From assembly GCA_023426225.1 (NCBI GenBank), contig JAFABD010000211.1, positions 1 to 9,460 of the forward strand: 9,460 nucleotides of DNA, written 5' to 3'. Under the pieces are notes generated by a model, which saw only the letters and a program-made list of their open reading frames with translations, did not search any database and was not told the DNA's origin. Positions 6,114 through 9,460 of this stretch are shown here, one piece after another. Numbering within the stretch: position 1 is the stretch's first letter; each line of letters opens with the position of its first letter. The translations under genes were made by a program, and so were the position numbers. This DNA comes from Pseudomonadota bacterium (GTDB taxonomy: Bacteria; Pseudomonadota; Alphaproteobacteria; Sphingomonadales; Sphingomonadaceae).

Positions 6114-7235
6114 ATGACATGGCGTGATGATGTCCTGATCTTCCGTCCCGACGATGTCGATCTCGCGCGCTCCCCGCTGCGCCGGGGGATTGGCGAGCCG
6201 ACCTATGTCCTCGGCGCCTTCAACCCGGGCTTCACTCGCTTGCCCAATGGCAACCTGCTGCTCATGGTCCGCGTGGCGGAGGCGTTGCGCGACCCGGTGG
6301 TCGACGATCATGCCCGGGCGATCCGCTGGACGCCCGACGGCTATGTGCTCGACCGCCATCGCATCGCCGATCTCGACATCGCCGATCCGCGGCAGTTCGC
6401 CTTCAAGGCGCACAATCCCCGGCTGATCGGGCTTACCTCGCTGTCATGGCTGCTCCCGGTCGAGCTCGACGGCGAGGGCGTGCGCGTGCTCGCGGTCCAT
6501 TATGATCGTGCGATCGCGCCCAGCGCCTCGTTCATGGCCTATGGTGTCGAGGACGCGCGGATCAGCCGGATCGAGGGCGGCTACTGGATGACGGTGTGCG
6601 GCGTTTCGGCAGAGCGGCATTGTACCGCGCTCTATCGGTCGTCGAACGGGCTCGACTGGGATTCGTGCGGTATCGTGCTCGATCACCAGAACAAGGACAT
6701 GGTGCTGTTCGAAGGGCGGATCGGCGGCTTCTACCACGCGCTCACGCGCCCGCTGGGCGAGGTTTATTTCGCCTATCCCGACGAATCGCCCTGGCTGGGC
6801 GGCCCGGCGATTCACCTCGCCCGTTCGCCCGACGGGCTCCATTGGAAGCCGCTCGACAAGCCCGGCATCCGGGCGCGCAAGGGCTCGACGTCGAACCAGC
6901 GGATCGGAGGGGGAAGCCCGCCCGTGCGGACGCCCGAAGGCTGGCTGCTGATCTATCACGGCGTCGAACGCCGCGCCGCAATCGGCGTCTATCGCAGCTT
7001 CTGGGCGCTGCTCGACGCTGACGATCCCAGCGTCGTGCTCCGCCAGGAAGATGACCGGCCGCTGATCGAGGCCGCGCCGGCGCTCACCGCCGACATCGCG
7101 CACCAGCGCTACCTGCCGACGCCGGTGGTGTTCACGACCGGCCTGGTCGACGCGGGGGACGCCTATCTGGTCGCCGGCGGCGAGGCCGATCTGGCCTGCC
7201 GACTTACCCGGATTCCCAAATCGCACTTCCGATGA
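6114..7235 (+). CDS. GH130-like beta-propeller glycosidase/phosphorylase (divergent)
   Basis: A 373-residue protein resembling glycoside hydrolase family 130, whose members phosphorolyse or hydrolyse beta-mannosides using a five-bladed beta-propeller. Family-like blocks: FNPGF (36-40), LLLMVRV (48-54), GVEDARI (144-150) with D147 as the candidate catalytic Asp, NKDMVLFEGRIGGFYHALTRP (193-213), GGGSPPVRTPEGWLLIYHGV (265-284) and PVVFTTGLV (337-345). Two places differ from what I recall of typical members: the usual HRP after KD..LFP is TRP here, and the usual YYGAAD end is VAGGEADLACRL (353-364). These changes may mean altered phosphate or substrate binding, so phosphorylase versus hydrolase is open. 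There is no signal peptide, hence cytoplasmic. A strong GGAGG (6104-6108) lies 5 nt before the ATG. The stop overlaps an unused ATG at 7232. No sugar transporter or other carbohydrate gene is nearby. Confidence 0.8.
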   Translation: MTWRDDVLIFRPDDVDLARSPLRRGIGEPTYVLGAFNPGFTRLPNGNLLLMVRVAEALRDPVVDDHARAIRWTPDGYVLDRHRIADLDIADPRQFAFKAHNPRLIGLTSLSWLLPVELDGEGVRVLAVHYDRAIAPSASFMAYGVEDARISRIEGGYWMTVCGVSAERHCTALYRSSNGLDWDSCGIVLDHQNKDMVLFEGRIGGFYHALTRPLGEVYFAYPDESPWLGGPAIHLARSPDGLHWKPLDKPGIRARKGSTSNQRIGGGSPPVRTPEGWLLIYHGVERRAAIGVYRSFWALLDADDPSVVLRQEDDRPLIEAAPALTADIAHQRYLPTPVVFTTGLVDAGDAYLVAGGEADLACRLTRIPKSHFR

Positions 7236-7304
7236 ACGAACGCGGCTGCGGAGTTTCCCGATGGCCGCCGCCTCGTTCCTGTCGCATGGCGGCGTTGCTC
7301 GATC

Positions 7305-7310
7305 GGGGAG
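7305..7310 (+). promoter_or_regulatory. Shine-Dalgarno that favours the ATG at 7318
   Basis: GGGGAG lies 7 nt before the ATG at 7318. The longer reading from the ATG at 7261 has no comparable site and would put 19 residues in front of the Tat-like signal. This site decides the start of the nitroreductase-like gene. Confidence 0.7.
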
Positions 7311-7317
7311 AATCGCG

Positions 7318-8412
7318 ATGCAGCGCAGGAATCTGCTCGTCGGCGCGGGCGCGCTGGCGACGCTGGGGCTGGGCGGCGGGGCGCTGTTCGAATGGCAGCG
7401 CGCGTCGGCGATGGCCGATTATCGCGCGGCGACGGCGCGGATGCGGGCGGCACTTGCCGTGCATCCGACACTTCCCGAACTGGTGCGGCACGCGACGCTC
7501 GCCGCCAACGGCCACAATACCCAGCCCTGGCGGTTTCGCCTCGCCCCCGGCCGGATCGACATCCTGCCCGACTTCGCGCGCCGGACGCCGGCCGTTGATC
7601 CGGACGATCATCACCTCTTCGTCAGCCTGGGCGGCGCGATCCAGAATGCGGCGATCGCGGCGGCGGGGCAGGGGATCGCTGGGCAGGTCGTGATCGACGC
7701 CGGCGGCGGCGGTGCGTCGCTGCGGCTGGGGGATGGCGAACTCGCGTACGCCGCGCTGGCCCCGGCGATCGCCCGGCGCCAGTCGAGCCGCACCTGCTAT
7801 GACGGCCGCCCCGTGCCGCCCGCGACGCTCCGTGCGCTCGAGGCGGCGGCGGCCGAGCCCGGCGTCTCGCTCGCGCTGCTGACCGGCCGCGCGCCATTGG
7901 CGCAGGTGCGCGATCTCGTCGTCGCCGGAAACGACGCGCAGATGGCCGACCCCGCTTTTGTCCGCGAGCTTCGTCGCTGGCTGCGGTTCAGCCCCGACCG
8001 CGCGCTTGCCCTCGGCGACGGGCTGTTCAGCGCGTGCTCGGGGAGCCCGGTCGCCCCCGAATGGCTCGGCCGACGGCTGTTCGACGGTTTCTTCACGCCC
8101 GCCGCCGAGCGCGACCGCTATGCCCGCCAGCTTGCCTCGTCGGCGGGTGTCGCGATCTTCGTCGGTGCATCTGCCGATCCGGCGCACTGGATGGCGGTGG
8201 GTCGCGCCAGTCAGCGGTTCACGCTCGCGGCGACCGCCGCCGGGCTCAAATGCGCCTATGTCAATCAACCGGTCGAGGTGGCGCGCTTCCGCGCCGCGCT
8301 GGCCTGGCTGGCGGGTCTGCCCGGCCGCCGGCCCGATCTGCTCATCCGGTTCGGTCATGGTCCGGCGCTGCCCTATTCGCCGCGACGGCCGGTGCGCGCG
8401 GTTCTCGCCTGA
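7318..8412 (+). CDS. Acg-type nitroreductase-like FMN oxidoreductase with Tat-like signal
   Basis: A 364-residue protein of the nitroreductase superfamily, closest in pattern to Acg-like double-domain FMN-binding proteins (mycobacterial Rv2032 type). Blocks seen: AANGHNTQPWRF (62-73, flavin-binding style), DPDDHHLFVSLGGAIQNA (94-111), IARRQSSRTCYDGRPVP (151-167), a second-half block HWMAVGRASQRFTLAATAAG (290-309), and RPDLLIRFGHG (338-348). The N-terminus MQRRNLLVGAGALATLGLGG has twin arginines (R3-R4) and a hydrophobic stretch, as in Tat signals, with a possible ASA cleavage site at 29-31. It is therefore probably exported folded or membrane-anchored. Electron donor and substrate are unknown; some Acg-like proteins may store flavin rather than catalyse reduction. 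It is 82 nt downstream of the GH130-like gene and ends 7 nt from the convergent smc stop. Confidence 0.85.
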   Translation: MQRRNLLVGAGALATLGLGGGALFEWQRASAMADYRAATARMRAALAVHPTLPELVRHATLAANGHNTQPWRFRLAPGRIDILPDFARRTPAVDPDDHHLFVSLGGAIQNAAIAAAGQGIAGQVVIDAGGGGASLRLGDGELAYAALAPAIARRQSSRTCYDGRPVPPATLRALEAAAAEPGVSLALLTGRAPLAQVRDLVVAGNDAQMADPAFVRELRRWLRFSPDRALALGDGLFSACSGSPVAPEWLGRRLFDGFFTPAAERDRYARQLASSAGVAIFVGASADPAHWMAVGRASQRFTLAATAAGLKCAYVNQPVEVARFRAALAWLAGLPGRRPDLLIRFGHGPALPYSPRRPVRAVLA

Positions 8413-8413
8413 A

Positions 8414-8435
8414 GCTGGCCTATTCGGCCGCCAGC
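8414..8435. terminator. Possible hairpin at the convergent junction with smc
   Basis: GCTGGC (8414-8419) can pair with GCCAGC (8430-8435) around a 10-nt loop; an alternative inner pairing is GGCC (8417-8420) with GGCC (8426-8429). The two stop codons here are only 7 nt apart, so any terminator must overlap coding sequence. The hairpin covers the smc stop codon. There is no T-run, so support is weak. Confidence 0.3.
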
Positions 8436-9460
8436 AGCCGCTCGGCACCGCCCAGGTCGACCGATACCAGCCGGCTGACGCCGCGCTCGACCATCGTCAC
8501 GCCGAACAGCCGGTGCATCCGGCTCATCGTCGCGGCGTTGTGGGTGACGATCAGGTAGCGCGTCTGCGTTTCGCGCGTCATGCGTTCGAGCAGGTCGCAG
8601 AACCGGTCGACATTCGCGTCGTCGAGCGGCGCGTCCACCTCGTCGAGCACGCAGATCGGCGACGGCTTGGTCAGGAAAAGCGAAAAGATCAGCGCAACCG
8701 CGGTGAGTGCCTGCTCGCCGCCCGACAGCAGCGTCAGCGACTGCAGCCGCTTGCCCGGCGGCTGCGCCATGATCTCCAGCCCGGCCTCGAGCGGGTCGTC
8801 CGAATCGACCAGTTCCAGATGGGCCTGGCCGCCGTTGAACAGCGTGCTGAACAGCCGCCGGAAGTGCTGGTCGACGGCCTCGAACGCGGCGAGCAGCCGC
8901 TGGCGCCCCTCGCGGTTGAGCGTCCCGATCGACCCGCGCAGCCGGTTGACCGCCTGGGCAAGCTCGTCGCGTTCGCGCGCATTGTCCGCAAACGCGGCCT
9001 CGATTTCGGCGAGTTCGGTTTCGGCGACCAGGTTGACCGGCCCGATCCGCTCGCGCTCCGCCACCAGCCGGTCATGCGCGGCCGATTCGACGGCGGGTGT
9101 GCCCACCGTCTCGGCCTCGAATCCGGCGCGCACGGGCAGCAGCGGCGGCGGACATTCGAAGCGCTCCCCCGAAAGCCGTCCCATCTCGACGCGGCGCAGA
9201 TCCTGGCTTTCGGCCCGGGCGCTGGCGCCGGCTCGCGCCTCACGGGCTTCGGCCAGCGCCTCGTTCGCGGCGCGCACCGCGCCTTCGGTCGCGTGCAGCG
9301 CCGCTTCGGCCTCGCGCTCGGCGGCCTGCGCCTGTTGCGATGCGACTCGCGCCGCCTCGGCGGCACCCTCGGCTTCGGCGATTTCAGCCGCGAGCCGCGC
9401 CGGGCGCCCGGCCAGCGCGGCGGCATCCTCGGCCAGCTGCGCGGCGCGCTTGTCCATTTC
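8420..9460 (-). CDS. smc: Chromosome partition protein SMC, C-terminal part (5' end outside window)
   Basis: The last 346 or so residues of an SMC ATPase, the chromosome-organising protein that works as a dimer with ScpA/ScpB kleisin partners (not encoded here). Numbering from the Met codon at 9457: residues 1-90 are an Ala/Glu/Arg-rich coiled coil, about 138-200 continue the C-terminal coil with RIGPVNLVAETELAEIE, and then the C-terminal ATPase lobe follows. That lobe shows the ABC signature LSGGEQ (244-249), Walker B with D-loop ICVLDEVDAPLDD (268-280) and the switch histidine in VTHN (304-307). It ends with a TAG at 8422-8420. All catalytic motifs of this half are intact. The frame is open to the edge of the window, so the gene continues beyond 9460; the hinge and N-terminal Walker A lobe are not visible. 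Confidence 0.95.
   Translation of the reverse strand, partial: EMDKRAAQLAEDAAALAGRPARLAAEIAEAEGAAEAARVASQQAQAAEREAEAALHATEGAVRAANEALAEAREARAGASARAESQDLRRVEMGRLSGERFECPPPLLPVRAGFEAETVGTPAVESAAHDRLVAERERIGPVNLVAETELAEIEAAFADNARERDELAQAVNRLRGSIGTLNREGRQRLLAAFEAVDQHFRRLFSTLFNGGQAHLELVDSDDPLEAGLEIMAQPPGKRLQSLTLLSGGEQALTAVALIFSLFLTKPSPICVLDEVDAPLDDANVDRFCDLLERMTRETQTRYLIVTHNAATMSRMHRLFGVTMVERGVSRLVSVDLGGAERLLAAE

Noticed and set aside
5352..6413. Minus-strand open frame (353 codons) opposite the lipoprotein and the start of the GH130-like gene
   Set aside because: The plus strand has a clean lipobox protein and a strong ribosome binding site for the next gene; the antisense translation shows no domain or start signal.
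7236..7317. Possible hairpin or small gene between the GH130-like and nitroreductase-like genes
   Set aside because: GCCGCC (7264-7269) can pair with GGCGGC (7288-7293), but the 18-nt loop and high GC make this weak. The ATG at 7232 opens a frame that only overlaps the next gene out of phase.
7204..8448. Minus-strand open frame (414 codons) opposite the nitroreductase-like gene
   Set aside because: Arg/Gly/Pro-rich translation without motifs, antisense to a protein with clear family blocks, and it crosses the convergent smc stop.
1..9460. Mobile elements, CRISPR repeats, phage genes, tRNA or rRNA, defence or toxin-antitoxin pair
   Set aside because: No transposase, integrase, direct-repeat array, cloverleaf or toxin-like small gene pair was seen on either strand; coding is continuous housekeeping-type sequence with uniform base composition.

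Overview
The window is a GC-rich, tightly packed stretch of bacterial chromosome. It most likely comes from an alphaproteobacterium of the sphingomonad type. This rests on protein content (an NDUFS4-like complex I subunit, a long-chain polyprenyl diphosphate synthase of the ubiquinone type, a short AroQ chorismate mutase, an alphaproteobacterial-looking HrpB and SMC), strong G/C preference at third codon positions, and short intergenic gaps. The taxonomic assignment is inference, since no rRNA or tRNA is present.

Layout. At 1-189 (+) is the C-terminal tail of a TPM-domain protein that begins outside the window. At 275-805 (+) is a NUDIX hydrolase of the ADP-ribose pyrophosphatase type. It converges on a minus-strand pair: the ATP-dependent helicase gene hrpB (3617-1167) followed after 28 nt by a GTG-started NDUFS4-like complex I subunit (1138-857). 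hrpB is divergent from a 72-residue, extremely acidic small protein (3695-3913, +). That gene converges on a trans-polyprenyl diphosphate synthase (4960-3947, -). The synthase is in turn divergent from a plus-strand run: chorismate mutase (5055-5339), an unrecognised lipoprotein (5346-6065), a divergent GH130-like glycosidase/phosphorylase (6114-7235) and a Tat-signal Acg-type nitroreductase-like protein (7318-8412). The last gene ends 7 nt from the stop codon of a minus-strand smc gene whose 5' part lies beyond 9460.

How the genes relate. This is mainly a housekeeping neighbourhood: nucleotide-sugar hydrolysis, RNA helicase, respiratory complex I, quinone side chain, aromatic amino acid branch point and chromosome organisation. 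The synthase and the NDUFS4-like subunit both concern quinone-linked respiration, but nothing shows that they are co-regulated. Spacing suggests two possible transcription units: hrpB plus the complex I subunit, and chorismate mutase plus lipoprotein, perhaps continuing into the two genes that follow.

I found no mobile element, CRISPR array, tRNA, rRNA, phage gene or recognisable defence system, and no evidence for a wholly new system. The items most worth a second look are a nested inverted repeat directly in front of the chorismate mutase ribosome binding site, the orphan lipoprotein, the divergent GH130-like protein, and the acidic small protein. No gene-free stretch exceeds 300 bases; the longest gaps (about 75-95 nt) are at 190-274, 3618-3694, 4961-5054 and 7236-7317.
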